Counted from the first letter of the stretch, positions 42,340 through 51,678 are shown. The stretch is DNA of 64,000 bases from an uncultured Oscillospiraceae bacterium (GCA_934446355.1 CAKSEC010000013.1:3295-67294), one strand, 5' to 3'. The notes: a model not told the origin generated them from the letters alone. Program-made: numbers and translations.

Positions 42340-43557
42340 CTATATCGTAACACGGAAAACAACCATCTCATTGCAGCTGCTAACATCAATTCGTCCGCCA
42401 TGTGCGGCAGCGGCAGCTTTCGCAATAGAAAGCCCTATCCCTGTTCCGCCGATGTTCGATGAATGGGAACTGTCACCACGGTAAAACCGATCGAATACCC
42501 TTGATACATCAGGCATTTTGTCCTTGTCGCAGGTGTTTGAAACGGTTATCTCAGCCTTTTTATCATGCCGCCGCAGGCTTAGTGAAACCGTGCCGCATTC
42601 ATCAGAGTACTTGAATGCGTTGTCAAGAAGTATGGAGATCATTTGCTGGATAGCCGCCTGCTCTCCCACAAGCATTATGCCGCTTTCGATATTCTGGACA
42701 AATGTTTTGTTTTGAGCCTTCGCAAGGAGTTCAAAAGGCTCTGCGGTCTCCCATATTGCGTCACTGAGCGAAAATTCCGATTTTTCAGGAAAAGGGTTTT
42801 CCTCATAAAGTCGGGAAAGCGTCACCAGATTTGTTATAAGCTTTGACATTCGGGTAACCTGCGTCTGAATGTTCTGCACCCATTCGTCGTTTTCATATTC
42901 CATAGCCAGCACGTCCGCACTGGTGGAGATAGAGGTCAGCGGAGTTTTAAGTTCGTGTCCGGCGTTCGTTATAAACTGCTTCTGTGATTCAGCGTTTCGC
43001 ATATACGGAAGAATCGCCCGATAGGAAAACAGAAGGACAAGCAGGAACACTACCGCCAGACAGCCTGTCGCAATTATGGCTGTAATTATCACCAGCGAAC
43101 TTATCGTTTCAAGCTCACGTTCGGAATTAAGAAAAATTATCAGCGTACCTTCATCCGAATATTGCGCAATATATCGGTATCCATTCTGGAATCCATGCTC
43201 TTTTTTTCGCTTAAGTACCGTATCCGCAAAGTCGATCGCATCATTCTCCGACACAGACGCAATGAAGTCATGATTGACGTCCGTCACTTCCCCGCTGCTA
43301 TCAAATCTGACCGAAAAGAACCTGACCATATATCTCACCTCAGGCGAGAATCTGTCCGGCTTGCCGACCGGCGGCGGTCCCCCGTGAAAATCATCTTTGC
43401 CGTTTTCCTCCGTAAGAAGGCGTTCCAGCATATCGTCCAGTCCCCCTGTGACCGCATGATAATTCCACAGATTCACAAGGCAGAGCAGAAGAAGCACCAC
43501 GGAGGATATAGCCGCCATTGCAGCACCGATAAAACGCCAGCGCATCTTCTTCAGCAT
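42340..43557 (-). CDS. sensor histidine kinase
   Basis: A 405-residue membrane kinase: N-terminal membrane helix (about 10-33), an outer sensing part (about 35-160), a second helix (LVIITAIIATGCLAVVFLLVLLFSY), then the H-box GHELKTPLTSISTSADVLA, N-box DNAFKYSDE, and G-box GGTGIGLSIAKAAAAAHGG. It overlaps the response regulator gene by seven bases on the same strand. Divergent from the VTC/DUF4956/CotH genes, which it may regulate. Confidence 0.95.
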   Translation of the reverse strand: MLKKMRWRFIGAAMAAISSVVLLLLCLVNLWNYHAVTGGLDDMLERLLTEENGKDDFHGGPPPVGKPDRFSPEVRYMVRFFSVRFDSSGEVTDVNHDFIASVSENDAIDFADTVLKRKKEHGFQNGYRYIAQYSDEGTLIIFLNSERELETISSLVIITAIIATGCLAVVFLLVLLFSYRAILPYMRNAESQKQFITNAGHELKTPLTSISTSADVLAMEYENDEWVQNIQTQVTRMSKLITNLVTLSRLYEENPFPEKSEFSLSDAIWETAEPFELLAKAQNKTFVQNIESGIMLVGEQAAIQQMISILLDNAFKYSDECGTVSLSLRRHDKKAEITVSNTCDKDKMPDVSRVFDRFYRGDSSHSSNIGGTGIGLSIAKAAAAAHGGRIDVSSCNEMVVFRVTI

Positions 43558-44228
43558 CTCATTTCCTCCAGTGTGTACCCTGCCCCGCGTATCGTTGTTA
43601 TCTCGATATTTGCCGACAATTCCCTGAGTTTACGTCTGAGGAAACCGATATATGTCCAGACGACGTCCGTTTCTGCCGCTGAGTCCGTTCCCCAGATACG
43701 GTCCATCAGGTGTTCTGTCGAGAATATCTGACCGGGGTGACGGATAAACAATTCCATAAGCTGAAATTCCTTATTGTTGAGCCTTGTTTCGCCACGGTCA
43801 GTCACTATCACAAAACGGCTGCAGTCAAGCGTAACATTTCCGTATTTTATCAGAGCGGGAGTATATACGTCGCTTCTGCGTGTGAGGGCACGTACACGGG
43901 CAAGAAACTCGCTTGTGGCAAACGGCTTCGGCAAGTAATCATCTGCTCCTGCGTCAAGTCCCGTCACACGGTCCTCCACCTCGGCTTTGGCGGTCAGAAA
44001 TAATGTCGGTGTGGCTATCCCAAGTTTACGAATTTTCCTCAGAAGCGTGATCCCGTCCATTCTGGGCATCATGATATCCAGAACAAGAACGTCATAAATC
44101 GAACCTGTGATAAATTCAAAAGCTTCCTGTCCGTCATGCACTATGTCTACTGTATATTTTTCCTTTTCAAGTATTATCTTAAGCGCTTTCGCAATACTGA
44201 CCTCATCTTCTGCTATCAGAACTCTCAT
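43551..44228 (-). CDS. OmpR-type response regulator
   Basis: A 225-residue regulator. Receiver domain: RVLIAEDEVSIAKAL with phospho-acceptor in LVLDIMMPRMDG and conserved Lys in PKPFATSEFLARV; C-terminal winged helix with FSTEHLMDRIWG and VVWTYIGFLRRKLREL. The start at 44228 is chosen because AGGAGG lies seven bases before that ATG; an ATG at 44234 is in frame but too close to the site. It is first in the operon with the kinase. Confidence 0.95.
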   Translation of the reverse strand: MRVLIAEDEVSIAKALKIILEKEKYTVDIVHDGQEAFEFITGSIYDVLVLDIMMPRMDGITLLRKIRKLGIATPTLFLTAKAEVEDRVTGLDAGADDYLPKPFATSEFLARVRALTRRSDVYTPALIKYGNVTLDCSRFVIVTDRGETRLNNKEFQLMELFIRHPGQIFSTEHLMDRIWGTDSAAETDVVWTYIGFLRRKLRELSANIEITTIRGAGYTLEEMRC

Positions 44229-44452
44229 CTGCATTCCTCCTGTCTGTTCATATTCTAACACATGATATTGAAATGTATCTGAAATCGAATATATCTACGC
44301 GTTTATTGTACCACATTTTCTGTGCGGTGGGAATGGCTGTTCCGATATTTCAGAAAAAATACACAAATCTTTTCAGGTTCATTTCGGGATAGGTATGTAA
44401 AATCTATGTTAAGCCATTCGAAGATTTACGGCGGCAGAAAGGAGCGGTATGA

Positions 44453-45145
44453 ATGGACCCAACCCCGAATTATCGGCATGAACTGAAATACCAGATCAGC
44501 AAAGCCGACAGCTATGCGCTTAAACAGCGGCTGAGAAGAGTAATGAAGCACGACCCGCACGCAAGGCAGGACGGGCTGTATGTGATACGCAGCGTGTACT
44601 TTGACAATTTCCGTGACAAGGCACTGCGTGAAAAAATCAACGGTATTCAGCGCCGTGAAAAGTTCCGCATTCGCTACTACAACGACGACCTGTCATTCAT
44701 CACGCTTGAGAAAAAAATCAAGCACAACGACCTTTGCATGAAAATCGACGCACAGATCACATATGAGGAATACAGAAAGATCCTTCTTGAACCGGGCGGC
44801 TGGATGCTGAGCCACAAAGATCCGCTTATACGTGAACTGTACTGCAAAATGAAAACGCAGCAGCTAAAGCCCCGTGTTCTTGTGTCATACGTGCGTGAGC
44901 CGCTCGTATATCCTGCCGGAAACGTCCGTGTGACCTTCGATTCGCAGATCAGAACAAGTCTGTTCGACACCTCTTTCGCCGACGGCTTCCGTGGGGATAT
45001 TAGTGCAACTGATACTCCGGACACAACGATTCTTGAGGTCAAATATGATTCGTTCCTGCCGGATATCATCAGAGATCTTCTGCAATCTGAGGAATTAAGA
45101 CAGCAGGCATTTTCAAAATACGGCGTATGCCGCCGCTTCGGGTAA
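44453..45145 (+). CDS. polyphosphate polymerase-like VTC domain protein
   Basis: A 230-residue VTC-domain protein. The tunnel-fold core is visible: YRHELKYQISKADSYALKQRL, VIRSVYFDNFRDKALREKINGI, REKFRIRYYNDDLSFITLEKKIK and DTTILEVKYDSFLPDIIRDLL. Basic residues line the tunnel in the family. In yeast this domain makes polyphosphate, and bacterial forms occur next to CotH and DUF4956 genes. No SPX domain. RBS AAAGGAG at the expected distance. Confidence 0.9.
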   Translation: MDPTPNYRHELKYQISKADSYALKQRLRRVMKHDPHARQDGLYVIRSVYFDNFRDKALREKINGIQRREKFRIRYYNDDLSFITLEKKIKHNDLCMKIDAQITYEEYRKILLEPGGWMLSHKDPLIRELYCKMKTQQLKPRVLVSYVREPLVYPAGNVRVTFDSQIRTSLFDTSFADGFRGDISATDTPDTTILEVKYDSFLPDIIRDLLQSEELRQQAFSKYGVCRRFG

Positions 45146-45173
45146 TAAATATCTATAATTAAGGAGTAAAACA

Positions 45174-45845
45174 ATGAGTTTCAACGACATTTTCAAATCC
45201 AGCTTTCTGGAGAACGTTTCGGAGTTTTCGATACTCGACACACTTATCGGTCTTGCCTTTGCGCTTGCAATAGGTCTGTTCATCTTCATCATCTATAAGA
45301 AAACGCTGACCGGAGTGACGTATTCAAGCGGATTCGCACTGACGCTTATCGGGCTGTCCCTCGTCACGACTTTGGTCATTATGGCGGTAACCTCAAACGT
45401 TGTGCTTTCGCTCGGCATGGTAGGTGCGCTGTCAATTGTCCGCTTCCGTACTGCAATAAAAGAACCAGTGGAGATAGTGTTCCTGTTCTGGTCGCTGGCG
45501 GTAGGTATAGTTATCGGCGCAGGTATGATCCCGCTCGCCGTTATAGGTTCGGCAATTATCGGCGTAATACTTCTGATTTTCGCTAACCGCAAAATACACA
45601 ACAACCCCTATATCCTCGTGGTGAACCTCGCTGACGAAAAAGCCGAAACCGCTGTATTCGATATTCTCGGAAAAAACACCGAGCACTTTATCGTAAAATC
45701 AAAAACCGTAAACGCAGGCGGTATAGAGCTTACGACAGAGCTTCGCACAAAGAATGCGACCGTTTCTTTCGTAAACCTTATCTCTCAGCTTCCCGGCGTG
45801 GTAAATGCGACGCTCGTCAGCTATAACGGCGAATATATGTCATAA
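45174..45845 (+). CDS. DUF4956 membrane protein
   Basis: A 223-residue membrane protein with about four helices (FALAIGLFIFIIYKK, SGFALTLIGLSLVTTLVIMAVTSNVVLSLGMVGALSIVRFRTAIKEP...), and a soluble C-terminal domain. The AVSNVVLSLG...GALSIVRFRT block is characteristic of DUF4956. It lies between VTC and CotH genes in a common arrangement (28 bases after VTC). A role in moving or gating polyphosphate or a related polymer is inferred from the context. Confidence 0.9.
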   Translation: MSFNDIFKSSFLENVSEFSILDTLIGLAFALAIGLFIFIIYKKTLTGVTYSSGFALTLIGLSLVTTLVIMAVTSNVVLSLGMVGALSIVRFRTAIKEPVEIVFLFWSLAVGIVIGAGMIPLAVIGSAIIGVILLIFANRKIHNNPYILVVNLADEKAETAVFDILGKNTEHFIVKSKTVNAGGIELTTELRTKNATVSFVNLISQLPGVVNATLVSYNGEYMS

Positions 45846-45860
45846 GCGGAGGAGGAAAGC

Positions 45861-47897
45861 ATGGTCGCACATAAGCACATTTCAAAGATCATCGCTGTGG
45901 TCATGGCGGCCGCCGTCTGCCTGTGCCTCTGCGCTGTCGCCTTTTCAGAACAGATCATATCTGCGGTCGGAACCAGCGGCATTTCAATGGAGTATGAAAC
46001 CAAGCTGTTTGACACAAGCAGCATAATGACCGTCAATATTCTGATGGACAGTGACGACTGGAACGATATGCTCGAAAACGCCACGGCTGAGGAATACTAC
46101 CAATGCGACGTTGAGGTAAACGGCACGACCTTTTACCGGGTGGGTATCCGTCCAAAGGGGAACACCAGTCTGTCCTCCATCGCCAGCGATCCCACGACGG
46201 ACCGTTACAGCTTCAAGCTGGAATTTGACCACTATGTGGACGGACAGACCTGCTTCGGTCTGGATAAGCTGATACTGAACAACAACTACGCCGACGCCAC
46301 CAGCATGAAAGAAGCGCTCATCTACGATATGTATAAGTATCTCGGTGCGGACGCTTCCCTTTACAACTATGCAAAGATATCGCTAAACGGCGAGTACTGG
46401 GGCGTTTACCTTGCGCTTGAAGCGGTCGAGGACAGCTTCCTGCTGCGCAATTACGGCGCACAGAACGGGAATCTCTATAAGCCGGACAGCATGAATATGG
46501 GCGGCGGAAAGGATAACGGCGGCTTCAATGGCATGGATTTTGGCGGAATGGACTTCGGAAACATGACCCCGCCGGACTTTCAGGATAATTCCGACCTGAC
46601 AGATTTCAAGGGTCAGATGCCGGATATGTCAGATTTGTCCCAGAGCACTGATACGGATAGTTCGCCGGAGGAATCTGCCGACTTCGGAGAACGTCCCACG
46701 ATGGATTTTGATTCTGCAGGCGATAAAGGCGGCTTCTCAATGGGCGGGGGCGGCGCAAACCTGAACTACACAGATGATGAACTGGACAGCTATGAAACCA
46801 TCTGGGACGGCGAAGTCACTTCAACCGGAAAAGCCGACCACAAGCGTGTCGTCACAGCGCTCAAAAACATATCCGAGGGCAATGACCTCGACAGCTACAT
46901 GGACATCGACAACCTGCTGCGCTACATGGCAGTGCATATATTCTCTGTCAACGAGGACAGCTTATCCGGCTCGATGGCGCACAACTATTACCTCTATGAA
47001 GCGGGAGGAAAGCTGAATCTCATTCCGTGGGACTATAACCTCGCTCTCGGCGGAATGGGCGGCGGAAACGACGCCACAAGCGTTGTGAACGACGCAATAG
47101 ACAACGCATTCTCCAGCACAGAATTTTTCGATACTTTGATGGAGGACGAAGCATACCACAGTCAGTATTATGAGTACCTGCAGCAGCTTATAAGCGAATA
47201 CATAGACGGCGGAGGCTTTGACGCTTTCTATGAGCGGGTGCGCAGCCAGATAGACGAACTGGTGGAAACCGACCCCACTGCGTTCTACTCATATGACGAA
47301 TACCAGACTGCAGCCGATACCCTCTATCAAGTGGTAAAGCTGCGCGGCGAGTCTATTCAGGGTCAGCTTGACGGAACGATACCGTCTACTGAGTCAGAGC
47401 AAAGCAACAGCAGCGCACTTATCGACGCTTCCTCGCTAAATCTGAGCGTTATGGGCAGCATGAATAACGGCGGCGGCAGATTTGATTTCAATGAGCAGCC
47501 TGCTTCTGAGAATACGGCTAACGAGTCAGACGCAGAACAGAGCGATTCGGAAACGTCAACTGTCCCGGATACGTCCGCTGGAGGAAACGGCGGGCAGCCT
47601 TCTGATTTTGCCCCAACGCAATTCGGCGGTGAAACGCCTGATGGGTTTGACCCGTCAAAGTTCGGCGGAGGAGGTCAAAGACCTTCCAATGATACGCAGA
47701 CAAATGAGGATTCGCAAAACGGCGGGAACGGCGATTTTGGCAGCCGTCCCTCAATGGACGATTTTCCGAACGGCATTTCCGGCAGTACGTCAACAGCAAT
47801 GTCCTCAGAGAATCTGGTGATGTATGGGGTATCTTTGGCGGTTATAATCGCCGCAATACTTTTTGCGGTACTATATCGCAGGAAGCCAAGGAAGTGA
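45861..47897 (+). CDS. CotH kinase family protein
   Basis: A 678-residue exported protein. Signal anchor near residues 12-33, then the CotH domain: LFDTSSIMTVNILMDSDDWNDML, FYRVGIRPKGNTSL, RYSFKLEFDHYVDGQTCFGLDKLILNN and LIPWDYNLALGGMGGGNDATS (the DYNLALGG motif binds metal/ATP in the family). A Gly/Met-rich insert lies at about residues 212-300. The tail is a Ser/Gly-rich stalk ending in a membrane helix and RRKPRK. CotH phosphorylates spore-coat proteins in Bacillus; here the surface-anchored form and the VTC partners suggest a different substrate. Confidence 0.9.
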   Translation: MVAHKHISKIIAVVMAAAVCLCLCAVAFSEQIISAVGTSGISMEYETKLFDTSSIMTVNILMDSDDWNDMLENATAEEYYQCDVEVNGTTFYRVGIRPKGNTSLSSIASDPTTDRYSFKLEFDHYVDGQTCFGLDKLILNNNYADATSMKEALIYDMYKYLGADASLYNYAKISLNGEYWGVYLALEAVEDSFLLRNYGAQNGNLYKPDSMNMGGGKDNGGFNGMDFGGMDFGNMTPPDFQDNSDLTDFKGQMPDMSDLSQSTDTDSSPEESADFGERPTMDFDSAGDKGGFSMGGGGANLNYTDDELDSYETIWDGEVTSTGKADHKRVVTALKNISEGNDLDSYMDIDNLLRYMAVHIFSVNEDSLSGSMAHNYYLYEAGGKLNLIPWDYNLALGGMGGGNDATSVVNDAIDNAFSSTEFFDTLMEDEAYHSQYYEYLQQLISEYIDGGGFDAFYERVRSQIDELVETDPTAFYSYDEYQTAADTLYQVVKLRGESIQGQLDGTIPSTESEQSNSSALIDASSLNLSVMGSMNNGGGRFDFNEQPASENTANESDAEQSDSETSTVPDTSAGGNGGQPSDFAPTQFGGETPDGFDPSKFGGGGQRPSNDTQTNEDSQNGGNGDFGSRPSMDDFPNGISGSTSTAMSSENLVMYGVSLAVIIAAILFAVLYRRKPRK

Positions 47898-48074
47898 TGT
47901 TTCTTTGAACTTCCGGCTCACTGACGGTCAGAACTCTTGACAGTTCCTGTTTTTTATGTTAATATGAAAGTGATGATACATATTGTAACATGAGTTATCT
48001 TGTGTGTCATTACTTTTTTCATTTATTGAGTTTATTCTATAGATCTATAGGACAGGAAAGAGAACGGAGGGTAT

Positions 48075-49427
48075 ATGGGCAGATTTTCAATGAACGTAAA
48101 CGTAAAATGTGCGGATCTCGCCAGCAAATTCACCGAAATCATGAAAAAGAACGGCTATGAGATATGCACTGAGGACAATGCTTCTATGTCGTACCTGATA
48201 GCGCAGGGCAAAGATTGGGCTACGCTTGCGGGAAAGGGTTACAATTCGGACGCCCAAAAGACGCAAGACGATTCAGAGCTTATTGCAAAGGAACTGAAAA
48301 CCCCCGCATTTATGGTCGAGGTGGTGGACAGCGATTGGGCGATTATAGAGCTGAACGGCTCAAAGGTGATAGTCGGCGACGGTTCGGGCTATGGAATAGA
48401 GGACAAGCCCGCTCCCGACAAAGCGGTCTGGGAGCCGCTGCTCACTAATGGTACGTTTGAGCAGCTGACTGAGATCTGGCAAACGGACGAGGTCTTTGTC
48501 GAGGACATACTCGCTAAGTCTGCGCCGCTGTTTGGTATAGACCCGCAGCTTATTACGGCGGACTACCGTGATATTTCAGAGATGACGGACGGCGGGAACA
48601 TCTCCGCGCTTTATTTCAAGAAAATAGGCGCAGGCAAAATGATGACTCTGAATGCGGCGTTTAAGAAGGTGTTCGGTGAAGCCCTTGTACCGCTTGGCTT
48701 TAAGCTGATAAAAGGCAGATATCCTTATTTCGTGCGGGTCGTACCGGGCGGGGAGATAGTTCACGTTATTACATTATTAAACGACAGCACAAATGAAAGA
48801 GGAAAGAAATGCTTCAAGATTTTTGGCGGAATCGCTACCGTATATCGTGATGAAATTGATTTAAGCAAAAGTCCGTGGACTGAGAATGTGAACTGGATGC
48901 GAAGCAGTGCTAACATACAAAACACGGCCGATATAACATATGATTTTGCATATGAGGGCGGATTTCGGGAGTTTTTGTTTGAAGCCGACAACGAAAGCGA
49001 AATGCTTTACGAGCTGGAACATTCGCTCGATGTAACACGTAAGATCTTGCTGCAAGTTATTTCAAAAGCGGTCGATATTGACTCAGCTATCGAGTGTTTT
49101 TATCAATTAGGTATGCCGTTAATCCTTGATGAAAGGTTTGAGGGACTGTTAGTCCTTAAAGCTAAAAATTACTCCGACATAATCAAAAAAGATATTAAAA
49201 AGCACAATGATAAATATAAACAAAAAATGGAACAGGGAGTAACCGGATACACGTCTGAAGAATACGAAAAGGGGATCCAAAGAGCCAATGGGGTTCTTCA
49301 GCGTGAGGTATCAAAGGTCGAGAATATTCTCAATGATCCGGAATTGCTGGCGAAATATACGGCGGAACTTGAAAGGCGCAAGGCGATCAATACTGAGAAG
49401 TTTAGATCATATGGTTTGGATATGTGA
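48075..49427 (+). CDS. hypothetical protein with a DUF4304-like part
   Basis: A 450-residue cytoplasmic protein. The N-terminal half (residues 1-190) is unrecognised; from about 195 the sequence NAAFKKVFGEALVPLGFKLIKGRYPYFVRVV, followed by strands through VHVITLLND, has the pattern of DUF4304 proteins. A Lys/Glu-rich helix closes the protein. RBS GGAGGG. It sits directly before the hairpin-rich zone that leads into spoVG. No function can be assigned. Confidence 0.7.
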   Translation: MGRFSMNVNVKCADLASKFTEIMKKNGYEICTEDNASMSYLIAQGKDWATLAGKGYNSDAQKTQDDSELIAKELKTPAFMVEVVDSDWAIIELNGSKVIVGDGSGYGIEDKPAPDKAVWEPLLTNGTFEQLTEIWQTDEVFVEDILAKSAPLFGIDPQLITADYRDISEMTDGGNISALYFKKIGAGKMMTLNAAFKKVFGEALVPLGFKLIKGRYPYFVRVVPGGEIVHVITLLNDSTNERGKKCFKIFGGIATVYRDEIDLSKSPWTENVNWMRSSANIQNTADITYDFAYEGGFREFLFEADNESEMLYELEHSLDVTRKILLQVISKAVDIDSAIECFYQLGMPLILDERFEGLLVLKAKNYSDIIKKDIKKHNDKYKQKMEQGVTGYTSEEYEKGIQRANGVLQREVSKVENILNDPELLAKYTAELERRKAINTEKFRSYGLDM

Positions 49428-49442
49428 GGCGTCGATAAGATT

Positions 49443-49529
49443 TTGTAACAAAAGTGGAGTAAGTCATTAACTGCGCTGTAATGTTCCACTATTGTAACAC
49501 TATTGCGCCCTTTTTGTTACAATAGTGGA
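49443..49529. repeat. TGTAAC/TCCACT inverted-repeat operator-like cluster
   Basis: A 14-bp perfect inverted repeat: TCCACTATTGTAAC (49485-49498) and GTTACAATAGTGGA (49516-49529). A third, imperfect copy, TTGTAACAAAAGTGGA, lies at 49442-49457. Three related sites in 88 bases suggest regulator binding. Confidence 0.6.
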
Positions 49530-49640
49530 CGCCTGACCAAAATCTGTGATAATACCGGTCTTATTTCAAAGCAAACTGCAATTTCTGAATACCTATCGGA
49601 AAGAAAAAGACTGTTAATGAATTTCACTAAAATCATACTT

Positions 49641-49677
49641 CAGCGGCATGAACAAGATATCATGCCGTCGTTTTTTT
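49641..49677 (+). terminator. rho-independent terminator
   Basis: CGGCATG (49644-49650) and CATGCCG (49661-49667), then TCGTTTTTTT. Confidence 0.8.
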
Positions 49678-49702
49678 GAAAATCACCCGCAAAAATCAGA
49701 TT

Positions 49703-49853
49703 GTTGCAAAATGCAACCTGACGTCACAGGCAGGAAAAAATGTTGCAAAAACACGAATTACATGCCGCATAACTAAGCCGAAAATCGACCCTAACGCAAC
49801 TTTGTTGCAATTTGCAACAGCATTTCTAAACCCGAAGTTGCACTGCGTGCAAC
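49703..49853. repeat. GTTGCA repeat cluster
   Basis: Within 150 bases the sequence GTTGCA or its complement TGCAAC occurs about seven times, several as small hairpins: GTTGCA-AAA-TGCAAC (49703-49717), GTTGCAATTTGCAAC (49804-49818) and GTTGCACTGCGTGCAAC (49838-49854). Iteron-like spacing; it resembles a replication or transfer control region of an integrated element. The 60-codon ORF here has no RBS and is not called. Confidence 0.6.
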
Positions 49854-49861
49854 ACTAACAA

Positions 49862-50064
49862 ACCGCTTGGTTAAGCGGAATCTCGCTGCTTACCTTACCT
49901 GACAGTTCGGGGTGCAGCTCAAAAAATGCAAGAGCATAAGGGGCGGTGACGTCACGGGCTAAAATCCCGTGACGGTCAGCATAGCTGACGCCGCCTGCCC
50001 TGCTTCGCAGGAACTATTTTTGGTCGGCATCGGGAATGCCGACGGGGTGTGAAACAGGTCAATT
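49862..50064 (+). ncRNA. hairpin-rich leader upstream of spoVG
   Basis: At least six stems in 200 bases: CCGCTT-GGTT-AAGCGG; GCTGC...GCAGC; GTCACGGG...CCCGTGAC (49951-49973) and GTCAGC-ATA-GCTGAC (49975-49988) nested in GGCGG...CCGCC (a three-way junction, 49942-49995); CCTGC-TTCG-GCAGG; GTCGGCAT...ATGCCGAC (50023-50043). The zone lacks coding capacity and directly precedes the RBS of spoVG. Structured RNA or a transfer origin are both possible. Confidence 0.5.
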
Positions 50065-50101
50065 CAGACCTCAATTCATCTTATGAAAGGACAATAATAC
50101 T

Positions 50102-50386
50102 ATGTCAATTACAGAAATCAAAATCAGAAAGACTTACAATGAGGGCAGACTGAAAGCAATAGTTTCGCTTGTACTAAGCGATTGCATTGCCATTCATGAA
50201 ATCAAGGTAATTCAGGGCGGCGACAGGCTGTTTGTGGCTATGCCATGCCACAGGGAATCAGACGGGAGTTATCGGGACATTATTCACCCGATAGGTCAAT
50301 CGGCACGCAGGGTGCTTGAGGACGCAGTTATTAACGCCTATCGAACCTGCGTTTCCGGTCAGGAGATATCCGAAGCTGAAACGTAA
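50102..50386 (+). CDS. spoVG: SpoVG family protein
   Basis: A 94-residue SpoVG-type RNA/DNA-binding protein: SITEIKIRKTYNEGRLKAIVSLVLSDCIAIHEIKVIQGG, then RLFVAMPC and the C-terminal helix ARRVLEDAVINAYR. RBS AAAGGA. SpoVG normally sits with chromosomal genes; this copy follows a hairpin-rich zone and precedes another small gene, as in mobile-element copies found in Firmicutes. Binding targets unknown. Confidence 0.9.
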   Translation: MSITEIKIRKTYNEGRLKAIVSLVLSDCIAIHEIKVIQGGDRLFVAMPCHRESDGSYRDIIHPIGQSARRVLEDAVINAYRTCVSGQEISEAET

Positions 50387-50880
50387 GTGCGTTCGGCTGA
50401 ACGGATTTCAGCATATATTTCTTGTGCATTTTGCTGAATTTTTATCAGAATACTTAATGCCGAAGCCGTATTTCTCTTTAATATCGAAATTTTCACCGCA
50501 CCAAAAATCCCATATATGAGCAAAATGTATGTCTTGTGCATTATGGCAAATGCTAAAAAGGTCAATACGCTTAACAAGGAGAAAGCGGTTGACTATAGCA
50601 GATAAATGTGATATACTATTACCAGAAGAAACACTTAGTTTTGACATCATTTTGTTTGGCACTACCAGCTTGACATAATTCCATTACAGATATACCGGAT
50701 CGCTGTATATTCCGCTCAGGCGAATATATGTAATGTGTTCTGATTAATCCGCTGTTATCCTGATGCAATTATTGCGTTCAGATGGCAGCGGATTTTTTGT
50801 CGTTTGTACCGAATATTATATTTCCAGAATAAAGCACATTTTCCCGCACAAAATATCAGAAAAGAAAGGAGTGGGCCGGC
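50387..50880. other. gene-poor stretch
   Basis: No convincing gene. It holds a terminator-like hairpin (AATCCGCTG at about 50746 with CAGCGGATT at about 50788, then TTTTTTG) and an imperfect inverted repeat CATTACAGATATA / TATATGTAATG (50682-50734). The short ORFs seen on either strand lack RBS and plausible composition. Confidence 0.5.
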
Positions 50881-51177
50881 ATGAGGCTTGATATCCACGA
50901 GGAAAACAAGATGGCAATAATCTGGGCGGCTTCTGATGAAAACACAGACGTTCTGCCGCCGGAAATAGCTTCACAGCTTGAAACGCTGAGATCCAAGCAC
51001 AAGAAATTCCGTGTAATTATCATGCACTCAGGAAGCGACGAGTTGTTCGAGCCTATGCTGACTTTGCTTCTCAGAAACCGCATGAAAAAAGCCCTGAATG
51101 AGGTCAGGGGAGAAAAAAACAGCAGCCCAAGTCCCCTGCCTCACCAGACGGGCTGTCAGGAAACAGTCGGATTCTAA
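50881..51177 (+). CDS. small hypothetical protein
   Basis: A 98-residue protein preceded by AAAGGAG, with start ATG 50881. It begins MRLDIHEENKMAIIWA and contains SQLETLRSKHKKFRVIIMHSGS and a Lys/Arg-rich helix MLTLLLRNRMKKALNEV. The pattern resembles small proteins of conjugative elements, but no family was recognised. A terminator with CCGCCC...GGGCGG arms lies at 51180-51207. Confidence 0.55.
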   Translation: MRLDIHEENKMAIIWAASDENTDVLPPEIASQLETLRSKHKKFRVIIMHSGSDELFEPMLTLLLRNRMKKALNEVRGEKNSSPSPLPHQTGCQETVGF

Positions 51178-51179
51178 GC

Positions 51180-51215
51180 CGCCCATTGCAGTCAATGCTT
51201 CGGGCGGTTTTCTGC
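51180..51215 (+). terminator. terminator of the small hypothetical gene
   Basis: CCGCCC (51180-51185) with GGGCGG (51202-51207), then TTTTCTG. Confidence 0.65.
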
Positions 51216-51271
51216 TGTCAAGTTTTTCGGGTTGGTGTCATCGGGGGCAAGTCCCGCAAGTATCGCTTCAT

Positions 51272-51678
51272 AGTAGGATCACTATACCGCATGGCGTGAA
51301 CTGGAAGCGCTTAATTCTGCAGGATATATTCGTGCGATAGGCGTATCGAATTTCGAGCCTGACCGGCTTATCGACCTTGCTGCCTACAACAGCGTAAAGC
51401 CCGCTGTAAATCAGATAGAAACTCATCTTTACTGCCAGCGTCAGAAAGAGCACGAATGGGAAAGAAAATACGGAGTTGCGCACATGGCATATGCGCCGCT
51501 CGGACAGGGACACGCAAACGAAATGTTCTCCGAGCCAGTCGTCTGTGAAATAGCCGCAAAATACGCAAAGACCCCCGCACAGATACTGCTGCGCCGCACC
51601 ATTCAGGACGGTGTTACTGTCATACCGAAGTCGGTACATACAAAGCGTATCGCTGAAAATATCAGCATATTTGATTTT
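51272..51678 (+). pseudogene. aldo/keto reductase, internal fragment
   Basis: An open frame with about 135 residues from the middle and part of the C-terminal half of an aldo/keto reductase: AWRELEALNSAGYIRAIGVSNF, VNQIETHLYCQRQ, GVAHMAYAPLGQG, TPAQILLRRTIQDGVTVIPKSVHTKRIAENISIFDFEL. The N-terminal third (with catalytic Asp-Tyr-Lys) and the last residues are absent. Junctions at about 51272 and 51678. It differs from the fragment at 827-1196, so it is a second, independent remnant. The right end abuts the long-hairpin repeat. Confidence 0.85.

Noticed and set aside
47920..47960. Possible terminator after the CotH gene
   Set aside because: Only four base pairs are certain (GAAC/GTTC) before the T-run; too weak to call.
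49676..49858. 60-codon plus-strand ORF
   Set aside because: It covers the GTTGCA hairpins; codon content follows the repeats and no RBS is present.
50408..50662. 84-codon minus-strand ORF
   Set aside because: No RBS, unusual composition, overlaps hairpins; probably chance.
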